Origin: Actinomadura sp. 7K507
Lineage (GTDB): Bacteria > Actinomycetota > Actinomycetes > Streptosporangiales > Streptosporangiaceae
DNA length: 44,355 nt
Assembly (NCBI RefSeq): GCF_004348425.1
Contig: NZ_SMKK01000051.1
Span: 1 to 44,355 of the forward strand
Direction of reading: 5' to 3'
Shown here: positions 16,775-24,579 of the stretch, piece after piece
Layout: each line of letters opens with the position of its first letter
How positions within the stretch are numbered: the first letter of the stretch is position 1
Made by a program: the position numbers and the translations under genes
Notes under the pieces: generated by a model
What the model was told of the DNA's origin: nothing
Database searches by the model: none
Seen by the model: the letters and a program-made list of their open reading frames with translations, nothing else

Positions 16775-16808
16775 GTGGCGTGCCCGCCGGGGAGGGCGGA
16801 CACGCCAC
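16775..16808. terminator. Hairpin between convergent MFS and KamA genes
   Basis: GTGGCGTG (16775-16782) pairs perfectly with CACGCCAC (16801-16808). Inside these arms CCGCC and GGCGG can extend the stem with one bulged base on each side. It lies seven bases after the MFS stop and ten bases before the KamA stop on the other strand. No T tract follows. A bidirectional terminator is the natural reading. Confidence 0.6.
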
Positions 16809-16817
16809 GGCGGGTTC

Positions 16818-18134
16818 TTACCGCTCCCAGGGGAAGTGGTCGGCGAAGGCCGGCTTCAGGCCGTCCAGCCACACCGCGTTAGGGTCGTAGCGGGCGAAGA
16901 AGGGCTTGCCGACCAGGTCGGCGTCGCGGCACTGGATGAGGTGCAGCGCGAACACCTTCTCCCCGGCCACGTCCACGACGCCGTCCACGCAGACCTTGCC
17001 CGGGGTCGCGGACATGGAGGGGCCCCGGACGGTGCGGGCGAGGCCGGAGACGTTCCTGTAGGCCTCCCGGTAGATCTCGTACGCCTCGGCGAGCGGCACC
17101 GCGAAGTAGTCCTGCGGGCCGGTGTCACGCTCAACGAACATGTAGTACGGGATGAGACCCATCCGGGTCTGGACGCGCCACATCGTCTCCCAGTCGGCGG
17201 CGTTGTCGTTGATCGTCCGGATCAGGGGCGCCTGGGTGCGGATGACGGCGCCGGTGTCGCGGATGCGGCGGCACGCCTCGGTGACCATGAGCGGTTCGAG
17301 CTCGCGCGGGTGGGTGAAGTGCGCCATGAACGCCAGGTTCTTGCCCGACTCGGTGACCTGCTCGAACAGGCGCAGCATGTCGTCGGCGTCGGGGTCGGTG
17401 ACGAACTTCTGCGGCCAGTAGGCGAGGGACTTGGTGCCGATCCGGATCGATTCGAGCTGGTCCAGGTCCAGCAGCGGGTCGATGTAGCGGCGCAGCACCG
17501 ACTCGCCCATGATCATGGCGTCGCCGCCGGTGAACAGGACGCTGGTCACCTCGGGATGCGCGACGAGGTAGTCGCGCAGCGCGGCGGGCTCGTCACCGGC
17601 CATCTTCAGGTCGGGCTCGCCGACGAACTGGGCCCAGCGGAAGCAGTACGTGCAGTACGCGTGGCAGGTCTGACCCTGCTTGGGGAAGTACAGGACGGTC
17701 TCGTCGTACTTGTGCTGCATCCCGGGGAGCTTGCCGTCGCCGAAGCTGGGGATGTTGAGTTCCATCTGCCCGGCGGGGTGCGGGTTCAGCTTCATCCGCA
17801 CCGCGTGGGCGGCGGCCTCGATCTCGGCCTTGGGGGCCTCGCGGCTCAGGAGGTCCGACAGGTGCGCGACGTCCTCGGGCGGGAGCATGTCCTCCTGCGG
17901 GAAGACCAGCCGGTAGATCGGGTCGTCGGGCGCGGCCGACCAGTCGATGAGCTCCTCGATGACGTACGCGTTCGTCCGGAACGGCAGGACCGTGGCCACC
18001 GCCCGGGTCGCCAGCCGCTGCGCGGGCGACAGCCCGGCGCGCGCGGTGAGCTCGTCAAGGTGCTTCGCCGTGAAGGCGCGGAACTTGCGACCTGTGGGCC
18101 GCACTGCGGGCGCCGCGTCGTTCACCAGTGTCAC
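16818..18134 (-). CDS. KamA-family radical SAM aminomutase (lysine 2,3-aminomutase-like)
   Basis: This is a radical SAM, PLP-dependent aminomutase family protein, predicted to move an amino group from C2 to C3 of an amino acid such as lysine or glutamate. The iron-sulfur motif C-x3-C-x2-C is visible as CHAYCTYC at about residues 136-143. The PLP lysine region corresponds to SATPGKV near residue 378. I prefer GTG at 18134, with AAGGAG nine bases upstream, giving 438 residues. The frame is open to 18170. The family includes lysine 2,3-aminomutase and glutamate 2,3-aminomutase. The zinc-binding cysteine cluster at the C-terminus of clostridial enzymes is not seen here. No beta-lysine acetyltransferase or degradation gene lies nearby, so the substrate remains open. 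Confidence 0.88.
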   Translation of the reverse strand: MTLVNDAAPAVRPTGRKFRAFTAKHLDELTARAGLSPAQRLATRAVATVLPFRTNAYVIEELIDWSAAPDDPIYRLVFPQEDMLPPEDVAHLSDLLSREAPKAEIEAAAHAVRMKLNPHPAGQMELNIPSFGDGKLPGMQHKYDETVLYFPKQGQTCHAYCTYCFRWAQFVGEPDLKMAGDEPAALRDYLVAHPEVTSVLFTGGDAMIMGESVLRRYIDPLLDLDQLESIRIGTKSLAYWPQKFVTDPDADDMLRLFEQVTESGKNLAFMAHFTHPRELEPLMVTEACRRIRDTGAVIRTQAPLIRTINDNAADWETMWRVQTRMGLIPYYMFVERDTGPQDYFAVPLAEAYEIYREAYRNVSGLARTVRGPSMSATPGKVCVDGVVDVAGEKVFALHLIQCRDADLVGKPFFARYDPNAVWLDGLKPAFADHFPWER

Positions 18135-18646
18135 GTGTTGGTACTCCTTGCTGTCAGCGGGGAACCGCACCCCCTGGGTGCGTCGTCACGGACCGTGATC
18201 AGGACTGCTCGGGACACCCCCATTCAACCCTTCAGGACGGGTTCATGCCGAATTGATACCCCCTGACCGGTGGGAAAAAAGCTGGTCAAGGGAGTATCCC
18301 GACAAATCGCCTGGACATCATCGTTGACGTTCCGCGCCTAGTACAACGACTACGGGACGTCAACTTCTCCGTCAGCGAACGGTGAAGACCGGCAAGGGAA
18401 CGCCGGGGCGCGCGGTCGCGGCGGACGCTGCCAGTCTTCCCAACCGTTGGCGGTTGGGTGTTCATGGGTGTCGATAGCCGTTCATGAGTGACGTGAGGCG
18501 TGGCCATGGAGCCGGTGGAACGAGTGGCGCGCAGTGCTCGGTTCGCTGCGTGCCGGTGGCCGGAGGACATGTGGCGGGACACCAGCGCGACAGCCGCACG
18601 CGCAAGTCGATTGCATGTTCGAAGACGATGACTTAAAGTATCCGCC
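18135..18646. other. Non-coding stretch between kamA-like and tnpB genes with three inverted repeats
   Basis: No convincing gene is seen in these 512 bases. Three stem-loop candidates occur. The first is GATACCCCCTGACC (18255-18268) against 18284-18298, with one mismatch and one bulge and a loop containing AAAAAA. The second is GTTGACGTTCC (18323-18333) against GGGACGTCAAC (18354-18364), with one mismatch. The third is CCCAACCG (18439-18446) against CGGTTGGG (18451-18458), which is perfect. TTCATG occurs at 18242, 18461 and 18482; the latter two are followed by GGTG or AGTG. The stretch should hold the kamA promoter and, if the tnpB unit is an insertion sequence, its left end. I cannot place the boundary. 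Confidence 0.5.
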
Positions 18647-20401
18647 ATGTCGCCGCCCGCCATCGTCAAAGGAGTGGACGCCGTCCCCGCGGCGGCCGAC
18701 CCCGGCGTGGACGATGCCATCTGCCAGATCGGGCAGACCCCGGCACAGCCCGCAGGGCGGGGCGGGCGCCCGCGGCCCCTGCGGCCGATCGATGCGCCGT
18801 TCGTCGCGACCGGCCCGTCCGGGGTGGCGATCCGTACCCGGCTCAAAGGCCTCACGCTCCAGGACGACAACGTGTTGCGGGAAGTGGGTGCGCATCTGGG
18901 GTCGCTGGCCGGCCGTGACCTCAAGGCGCGCTGCGAGGCTGGGGCGGAGCATGACTCGGACGGGTGGGCGGCGCGTAAGCGGGAGTTGACGGGTGGGTCG
19001 TCGGCGCGGTGGGCCGGGAGCATCACCAGGGCCACCCACGACCAGTGGGCGCTGGCTCGTCGCGGCCAGCTCGCGCACCTGAAGAGCTTGGAGGCCGGGA
19101 TCGCGGTCATCGAGCGGCGGCTGTCGGTCCCGGTCGGGCAGAAAGGGACCCGGCGGGCGGCGGGCGGGTACCGGTCCCGGCGGGAGTGGTTCGCCAAGTC
19201 CCGCCGCCTGCACGCCCTCAAAGACCGTCTCGCCGCCGTGCGGGCCGACTGGGACGCCGGGCGGGTGCGGGTGGCGCGTGGCGGCAGACGGCTGCTGAAC
19301 AATCGCCATAACTTGGACGCTGCCGGGCTGACCGAGGAGCGGTGGCGGGCCCGGTGGGAGGCCGGGCGCCGGTTCTGCCAGGCCGACGGCGAGTCGGGCA
19401 AGCGGTACGGCAACGAGACCATCCGCGTCACCCCCGACGGCGAAGTATCGATCAGGCTGCCCGCGCCCTTGGCGCATCTCGCCAACGCGCCGCACAGCCG
19501 CTACATCCTGACCGCCCGCGTGCGGTTCGCGCACCGCGGGGACGAGTGGGCCGACCGGATCTGCGCCGATCGGGCGGTGGCCTACCGCATCCACCACGAC
19601 CCCGATCGGGGCCGCTGGTACCTGACCGCGTCCTGGCAGCGCCCCACCATCCCTGCGGTGTCGTTGGAGGCGGCCCGCGCCCACGGCATGATCGGGGTGG
19701 ACGCCAACGCCGACCACTTCGCCGCCTACCGCCTGGACACCTGCGGCAACCCGGTCGGCGACCCCATGCGGTTCAGCTACGACCTGTCCGGCACCGCCGA
19801 CCACCGGGACGCGCAGGTCCGGCACGCCATCACGGCCCTGCTGCACTGGGCCCGGCGCTGCGGCGTGGCCGCCATCGCCATCGAGGACCTGGACTTCGCG
19901 CAGGAGAAGACCCGGGAGAAGCACGGCCGACGCAAACGGTTCCGGCAGCTGATCTCCGGCTTCCCCACCGGGAAACTCAGGGCGCGGCTGGTGGCGATGG
20001 CCGCTGAGCAGGGCCTGGCGCTCGTCGCGGTCGACCCGGCCTACACCTCCCGCTGGGGCGACCAGCACTGGCGCAAACCCCTCACCAGCAACAAACGTCA
20101 GATGACCCGCCATGACGCCGCCTCGGTGGCGATCGGCAGACGCGCCCTCGGACTCCCGATCCGGCGACGGACGACACCACCCCCTGCCCACCAGAGCGAT
20201 GAGCAGAGGCATCGGACCGCCCAGGCCGAACCGAGTGCCCAAGGGCGTGAGGAAACCCGCCCACCCGTCACGGAACGCGCACACGATGCACGCCCCCGGA
20301 CCGGGACACACGGAACGCGGGCAACCAGCGCATCCAACACCGTTCGGGATACGCGCAGTACCGGGACATGGGTCCAAAACCCACTCCTGGACACTGGCTA
20401 G
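18647..20401 (+). CDS. TnpB-like RNA-guided nuclease homologue, zinc-finger-less actinobacterial type
   Basis: This is an IS605 OrfB/TnpB-related protein of 584 residues. Known TnpB proteins are RNA-guided DNA nucleases encoded in IS200/IS605 elements. RuvC motifs are in order: GVDANADHF with Asp352, AIAIEDLDF with Glu413, and TRHDAASVAIGRRALG with Asp490. The three catalytic residues are therefore present. Between the second and third motifs the sequence is VDPAYTSRWGDQHWRKPL, where typical TnpB proteins have a four-cysteine zinc finger; no cysteine is found there. The N-terminus (about 350 residues) is rich in Arg and Trp. After the last motif come about 80 low-complexity residues to the stop. 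The overlapping guide RNA would be expected in that region. No TnpA transposase gene accompanies it. The start ATG at 18647 has no clear ribosome site. Confidence 0.85.
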   Translation: MSPPAIVKGVDAVPAAADPGVDDAICQIGQTPAQPAGRGGRPRPLRPIDAPFVATGPSGVAIRTRLKGLTLQDDNVLREVGAHLGSLAGRDLKARCEAGAEHDSDGWAARKRELTGGSSARWAGSITRATHDQWALARRGQLAHLKSLEAGIAVIERRLSVPVGQKGTRRAAGGYRSRREWFAKSRRLHALKDRLAAVRADWDAGRVRVARGGRRLLNNRHNLDAAGLTEERWRARWEAGRRFCQADGESGKRYGNETIRVTPDGEVSIRLPAPLAHLANAPHSRYILTARVRFAHRGDEWADRICADRAVAYRIHHDPDRGRWYLTASWQRPTIPAVSLEAARAHGMIGVDANADHFAAYRLDTCGNPVGDPMRFSYDLSGTADHRDAQVRHAITALLHWARRCGVAAIAIEDLDFAQEKTREKHGRRKRFRQLISGFPTGKLRARLVAMAAEQGLALVAVDPAYTSRWGDQHWRKPLTSNKRQMTRHDAASVAIGRRALGLPIRRRTTPPPAHQSDEQRHRTAQAEPSAQGREETRPPVTERAHDARPRTGTHGTRATSASNTVRDTRSTGTWVQNPLLDTG

Positions 20402-20496
20402 GAACGGTTTCGCACCGATGTGCGGCCCGGGGCGCGCGACGCCGCGGGTTCGGAAATACTGGCCGGGCGGCGGGGCGAACGGCGAGAGGGGGCCCG

Positions 20497-21222
20497 GTGG
20501 ACTCGGACGAGCGCGACGGGCCGGGGACCGTCCCCGCCCCGGTGATCGTCCTGGCCGTGGTCGCGACGATCACCTACACGACGTTCCTGCTCGCGGGCCC
20601 GCTCGACGCCAGGATCGACTTCGCCGACGGCTACGTCAGCGAACTGTCGGCCGCCGACCAGCCGTTCCGGTACGTCTACAGCGCGGGCGACCTCGTCACC
20701 GGCGTCCTGATCATCCTGGTGGCGCTGGGAGCGCTTTGGAGGCTGAAGCGCAGGCCCCTGACCACCGCGGGCTGGGTCTGCCTGGGCATGTTCGGCGTGT
20801 TCGCCATCGGCGACGCGGTCTTCCCGCTGGACTGCGCGCCGAGCCTGGACACCTCGTGCGCGCTGCGGGAGCGCTCCGGGCACCTGTCGTTCTCCCACGG
20901 ATTCCACGCGTTCACCAGCAGCTCCGTGATCACCTGCTGGATGGCCGCCCTGCTGCTGCTGTCGTCGGCCGCCCGCCGGTACGGATGGTGGCCCGCCCTG
21001 GCCCGCTGGGGCCGGCCGCTGGTACTGGTCCAACTCGCGTTCGTGGCGGGTGTCATGGCGTCGATGTACGTGGGTCAGTGGCTCGGGGTCGTCCAGCGTG
21101 GCCAGATCACCGTCCTGTGCCTTGGAGTGCTGCTCATCGCCTGGGCCCTGTACACAGACCGGCGGGACGCGGCGCACGGCGCACCAGACGTCTCGCCAAC
21201 GAGAGAGGGGGCGCGATCGTGA
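20497..21222 (+). CDS. DUF998 membrane protein
   Basis: This is a 241-residue polytopic membrane protein with the features of DUF998. The first membrane segment is VIVLAVVATITYTTFLLAGPL. It is followed by the conserved-looking loop DFADGYVSELSAADQPFRYVYSAGD, then helices VLIILVALGAL, WVCLGMFGVFAIGDAVF, SSSVITCWMAALLLLSS, LVLVQLAFVAGVMA and ITVLCLGVLLIAWAL. Two cysteines (DCAPSLDTSCALRER) lie in the loop between helices 3 and 4. GTG at 20497 is supported by GAGAGGGGG upstream; the open frame extends to 20368 but has no ribosome site there. Its function is not known. It begins an apparent operon: the stop overlaps the hydrolase start (GTGA). Confidence 0.8.
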   Translation: MDSDERDGPGTVPAPVIVLAVVATITYTTFLLAGPLDARIDFADGYVSELSAADQPFRYVYSAGDLVTGVLIILVALGALWRLKRRPLTTAGWVCLGMFGVFAIGDAVFPLDCAPSLDTSCALRERSGHLSFSHGFHAFTSSSVITCWMAALLLLSSAARRYGWWPALARWGRPLVLVQLAFVAGVMASMYVGQWLGVVQRGQITVLCLGVLLIAWALYTDRRDAAHGAPDVSPTREGARS

Positions 21223-21260
21223 ACGGGGCGCGCGAGCAAGTGAACGTGGGGCGCGAGCAG
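21219..21260 (+). repeat. 21-bp duplication of the hydrolase start region
   Basis: The unit at 21219-21239 (GTGAACGGGGCGCGCGAGC then AA) and the unit at 21240-21260 (GTGAACGTGGGGCGCGAGC then AG) are near-identical after allowing one small shift. They encode VNGAREQ and VNVGREQ. Each begins with GTG, and the first GTG overlaps the TGA of the upstream DUF998 gene. This duplicates the translation start at a stop-start overlap. Confidence 0.75.
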
Positions 21261-22139
21261 GTACACGTGGTCGAGTCCGGGCCCATGGACGGCGTTCCGC
21301 TGCTGCTGACCTCCGGGCTGGGCGGCGCCTGGTTCGACTGGGCGCCGACCGCCGGCCTGCTGCGCGACGAGTACCGCGTGACGGTGTTCGACCGTCCGGG
21401 ACTCGGCCTCAGCCCGGCCGGGATCGCGCGGCCCACGCTGCGGCGCGACACCGCCACGCTGGAGGCGCTGGCGGAGCGGGCCGGGCAGCCGGTGATCGTC
21501 CTCGCGCACTCGATGGCGGCGTTCCACGCCGAGGCACTGGCCAGGGTGCGGCCCGGCCTCGTCCGGGGGATGGTGCTGGCCGACCCGAGCTGCGAGCGCG
21601 ACCCGCGCGTGACCGTCCGGGCGGCGTCCGTCCTGGCGCCGCTGGCCAAGGCGACCGGCGTCGCCCTCAGCGCGACCCGCCTAGCGAAGGTCGCCGGGCC
21701 GTGCGGACGGCGGATGGTCCTCAGCCGGACGAGCCGCCGCGACGAGGCCGTCCCGGACCACGTCGTCCGGTCCGTCTACGGGCGCGGGACGGTGATCGGG
21801 ACGGTCATCGCGGAGGAACTCGCCTACCGGGAGATGGCCGCCGACCTGGCCCGGCTGCGCGAGCGGCGGCCGTTCCCGCCTATCCCGCTCGTGGTCGTGA
21901 CGGCCCTGGGGGACGTTGAGAGCCCTGACAAGAAGTGGGAATGGAGCGCGGGGCACGCGCGGCTCGCCGCGATGAGCCCGCACGGGAGCCACGTCGAACT
22001 GCCGGACGCCCTGCACATGGTGCCGCTCGACCGTCCCGACGTCATCGCCGACGCGGTCACCGACCTCCGCCGCGCGGAAGCGGAAGCGGGAGCGGTCGGC
22101 CCCGCCAAGGGAGCCGCCGTCAAGGGAGTGACGGCGTGA
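21219..22139 (+). CDS. Alpha/beta-fold hydrolase
   Basis: This is a 306-residue alpha/beta hydrolase, likely cytosolic and acting on an ester, amide or similar bond. The oxyanion region LLTSGLGGAWFDW, the strand YRVTVFDRPGLGLSP, the nucleophile elbow LAHSMAAFH and the late His in PDALHMVPLDRP (about residue 266) are in family order. The elbow is AHSMA, not the canonical G-x-S-x-G, with Ser98 as probable nucleophile. GTG at 21219 overlaps the upstream stop. A 21-bp near-duplicate of the first codons puts a second GTG in frame at 21240. The next gene, a small lipoprotein, starts inside its stop codon. Substrate and pathway cannot be assigned. Confidence 0.85.
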   Translation: MNGAREQVNVGREQVHVVESGPMDGVPLLLTSGLGGAWFDWAPTAGLLRDEYRVTVFDRPGLGLSPAGIARPTLRRDTATLEALAERAGQPVIVLAHSMAAFHAEALARVRPGLVRGMVLADPSCERDPRVTVRAASVLAPLAKATGVALSATRLAKVAGPCGRRMVLSRTSRRDEAVPDHVVRSVYGRGTVIGTVIAEELAYREMAADLARLRERRPFPPIPLVVVTALGDVESPDKKWEWSAGHARLAAMSPHGSHVELPDALHMVPLDRPDVIADAVTDLRRAEAEAGAVGPAKGAAVKGVTA

Positions 22140-22495
22140 GACGGTTCGCCGTCGCCGTGCCGGCCGTTCTGCTCGTCCTGACGATGTCCGGCTGCACGCC
22201 GATGGAGCGGGTCTCCGAAGGGGCGTACCGCAACGCCGTCACCGGCGGCACCGTGGACGAGCTGAAGGCGCAGGGCATCGAGCTACGCGCACGACCCGAG
22301 TGCAAGACGCCCGAGACCGGTACCGCGTCGGTGGTGCGCGTGAATTGCACCGCCCAGACCCGGACGGGCGAGCCGGTCGCCGTGGAGGGCACCGCGTCCC
22401 AGGCGGACACCGGTCGTCCCCGCGAGTCCTACGTCGTGACCGTCGGCGGACGGGAAGTGCTGCGCAAGGACTGTCTCGGCTCCGGCTGCCGCTGA
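22136..22495 (+). CDS. Small lipoprotein, four-cysteine family (paralogue of next gene)
   Basis: This 119-residue protein has a lipoprotein signal peptide with lipobox TMSGC (Cys20 after GTG start at 22136, which overlaps the hydrolase stop). After the cleavage site comes a helix (RVSEGAYRNAVTGGTVDELKAQG) and a beta-rich domain with four cysteines in the pattern EC, VNC, DC, GSGC. The same pattern occurs in the next gene (EC, VSC, PC, GADC), with the C-terminal CLG-x-x-C shared. The two are tandem paralogues. The cysteines probably form two disulfides outside the membrane; this is inference. The layout resembles DUF4333-type actinobacterial proteins but I am not certain of that match. Function is unknown. 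Confidence 0.75.
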   Translation: MRRFAVAVPAVLLVLTMSGCTPMERVSEGAYRNAVTGGTVDELKAQGIELRARPECKTPETGTASVVRVNCTAQTRTGEPVAVEGTASQADTGRPRESYVVTVGGREVLRKDCLGSGCR

Positions 22496-22585
22496 TGGAC
22501 CCATCAGGGCAACGAATCCGCATACGGAATGAAAAGATCGACCACCTAGCGCATACACCCTCGTACCGTCGGTGACCTTCCCATC

Positions 22586-23032
22586 GTGGAGATGAGTCGC
22601 AAGTTCCTAGACACAGGTCGCAATTTCCTGCAGATGGGCCGCAAGAAGGCCCTGATCCTGGGTGCCGCCGCGCTTCTGGTGCTCGTGGTGGCGGGCGGCG
22701 GCGCGTTCCTGCTGCTGTCCGGCGGCGACGAGCTGAACTACAAGACCCAGGCCGCGCTGCGCAAGGCGCTGCCGGTCACGGCCGCGGCCGAGCTGCAGCA
22801 GCGCGGAGTGAAGCTGGCGTCGCCGCTGGAGTGCGAGGACCTGCCCGGCTGGACGAAGGAGAAGCTGCGCGTGTCCTGCAGCGGCACGACCACGGACAAG
22901 AAACCGGTCAAGGTCATCGGCAGCGGCGAGCAGGAGACGGCCGAGAGCAACTACACGATCCTCGTGAACGGTAAGCCGCTCGTGGAGAACGCGCCCTGCC
23001 TGGGCGCCGACTGCGACAACCAGGAGCGTTAG
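22586..23032 (+). CDS. Membrane-anchored four-cysteine protein (paralogue of preceding lipoprotein)
   Basis: This 148-residue protein has a short basic cytosolic N-terminus and one membrane segment (ALILGAAALLVLVVAGGGAFLLL). An external domain homologous to the preceding lipoprotein follows: helix TQAALRKALPVTAAAELQQRG and a four-cysteine beta domain (EC, VSC, PC, GADC). Unlike its paralogue it is held by a transmembrane helix and not a lipid. The N-terminus has a degenerate 21-bp repeat giving RKFLDTG and RNFLQMG. The start is GTG at 22586; ATG at 22592 is an alternative. It lies 90 bases after its paralogue and may be a separate transcription unit or the end of the same one. A hairpin (23044-23087) follows. 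Confidence 0.75.
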   Translation: MEMSRKFLDTGRNFLQMGRKKALILGAAALLVLVVAGGGAFLLLSGGDELNYKTQAALRKALPVTAAAELQQRGVKLASPLECEDLPGWTKEKLRVSCSGTTTDKKPVKVIGSGEQETAESNYTILVNGKPLVENAPCLGADCDNQER

Positions 23033-23043
23033 GTCCGCGACGG

Positions 23044-23087
23044 CCGGAGTGGGGGGCGCCGCGGCGGAGTGACGGTCGCCACTCCGG
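23044..23087 (+). terminator. Hairpin downstream of the four-cysteine protein gene
   Basis: CCGGAGTGG (23044-23052) and CCACTCCGG (23079-23087) are perfect 9-bp complements with a 26-base GC-rich loop. The structure begins 12 bases after the gene stop. There is no T tract. I treat it as a likely transcription end before plsX, at moderate confidence. Confidence 0.45.
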
Positions 23088-23183
23088 GCGGGTGGCGTCA
23101 AGGCGGGTGAAATAACGTCCTACGATGCGATGAGCTGCGTTCTTGCGGCGCACCGCATTCCCTTTCACCCTCCTGGAGCGGCC

Positions 23184-24500
23184 ATGACCGGCACCGGTGA
23201 GCCGCCGCGCCCGGCGGAGCCCCACCGCCCGGCCCCCGGTCAGGCGGCGTCGCGCCGCCAGGCCGCGGTCCGCCCGCTGCCGATCGCGGTCGACACGATG
23301 GGCGGCGACAACGCCCCGGAGGAGATCATCGCCGGGGCGGTCGAGGCGGTCCGCGAGCACGACGTCCGGCTGGTCCTGGTGGGGCAGGCCCCGCGGATCC
23401 GGCGGGAGCTGGAGCTGTACGGCATCGCCGGCAAGATCCCGATCGTGCACGCGGACGAGGCCCTGGACATGGGCGAGGGCGCGCTGGCGAGCTGGCGCAA
23501 GCCCCGCTCGTCCATCGCGATCGCCTGCCATCTGATCAAGCAGGGGCGGGCGTCGGCGCTGGTGTCGGCGGGCAGCACGGCGGGGGTCGTGGCGACGTCG
23601 CGGCTGCGGCTCAAAGGACAGCAGGGCGTGATGCGCCCGGCGATCGCGGTGGCGCTGCCGACCCGGCCGCGCCCGACGATCCTGCTGGACGCGGGCGCCA
23701 CCGCGGACGTCAAGCCGGAGGGCCTGGTCCAGTTCGCCGCGCTCGGCACCGCGTACGCGCAGATCCTGCTGGGCCTCGACCGGCCGTCCGTCGGGCTCCT
23801 CACCATCGGCGCCGAGCCGGGCAAGGGCAACAAGCAGACCAAGCGGGCGCACGAGCTGCTCGCCGGCGGCAGCCACGGCATCGAGTTCGCGGGGAACGTC
23901 GAGGGCCACGACCTCCTGACCGGGCGGGTGGACGTCATCGTCGCGGACGGCTTCACCGGCAACATCGCCCTCAAGACCATGGAGGGGACGATCCGGACCG
24001 CGTTCGCGGAGGTCCGCGACGCGATGACGTCCACCCCCGCCGCACGCATGGGCGCGCTCCTGCAGCGGCGCCGCCTCCAGGACCTGCGCGACCGCCTCGA
24101 CCCCGACACCTACGGCGGCGGTGTCCTGCTCGGGCTGAACGGCACGGTCGTCATCGCGCACGGCGCGTCCCGTGCCCGCGCCATCACGTCGGCGTGCGAG
24201 CTGGCGCACCGCCTCGCCACCGGGCGGATCGTCGAGCGGATCCGCGAGCAGGTCGCGCTGACCCGCACGTCCCGGTTCGGTCGCTGGACGCACGGCGACC
24301 GCGACGGCTCCGAGAAACCGGCGGACAGGCCCCCCGAGGAACACGCCGACGGTGCGGCCGAAGGGGCGCAGCTCGCCGTGGAGGCCCGGTCGTCCGGCAC
24401 CCGCGCTTCCGGCACCCGCACTTCCGGCACGGGCACTTCCGGCGCGGGCCCCGCGGGGGACACCGTCCCGGACCGGCAGGAGCCGCCCGCCACGCCGTAG
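23184..24500 (+). CDS. plsX: Phosphate acyltransferase PlsX
   Basis: PlsX converts acyl-ACP and phosphate to acyl phosphate, the donor for PlsY in phospholipid synthesis. It is a peripheral cytosolic enzyme. Signature parts are IAVDTMGGDNAPEEIIAGAVEA near residues 33-54, LVSAGSTAGVVATSRLRL, the LLDAGATADVKPEGLVQFAALG block, GLLTIGAEPGKGNKQTKRAHELL, GIEFAGNVEGHDLLTGRVDVIVADGFTGNI and the end block GGGVLLGLNGTVVIAHGAS. I chose ATG at 23184 (GGAG upstream); an upstream GTG or ATG at 23130 is weaker. The protein has a 27-residue N-terminal extension and about 80 extra C-terminal residues, including four 15-bp repeats (24393-24452). It is about 90 residues longer than typical PlsX. Neighbouring genes rpmF, rnc and mutM, usual near plsX, are absent. 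Confidence 0.92.
   Translation: MTGTGEPPRPAEPHRPAPGQAASRRQAAVRPLPIAVDTMGGDNAPEEIIAGAVEAVREHDVRLVLVGQAPRIRRELELYGIAGKIPIVHADEALDMGEGALASWRKPRSSIAIACHLIKQGRASALVSAGSTAGVVATSRLRLKGQQGVMRPAIAVALPTRPRPTILLDAGATADVKPEGLVQFAALGTAYAQILLGLDRPSVGLLTIGAEPGKGNKQTKRAHELLAGGSHGIEFAGNVEGHDLLTGRVDVIVADGFTGNIALKTMEGTIRTAFAEVRDAMTSTPAARMGALLQRRRLQDLRDRLDPDTYGGGVLLGLNGTVVIAHGASRARAITSACELAHRLATGRIVERIREQVALTRTSRFGRWTHGDRDGSEKPADRPPEEHADGAAEGAQLAVEARSSGTRASGTRTSGTGTSGAGPAGDTVPDRQEPPATP
24393..24452 (+). repeat. Four 15-bp tandem repeats in the plsX C-terminal tail
   Basis: Units TCCGGCACCCGCGCT (24393-24407), TCCGGCACCCGCACT, TCCGGCACGGGCACT and a diverged fourth copy (24438-24452) encode SGTRA, SGTRT, SGTGT and SGAGP. 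They are in frame and lie in a disordered, charged tail after the catalytic domain. Confidence 0.85.
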
Positions 24501-24579
24501 CCGCCCGCCACGCCTTGGCCGGAGGACATGCGCGCAAAACCGGGTCCGGGTGAGGACGCCGCGCCGATAGCCTTGGAAC

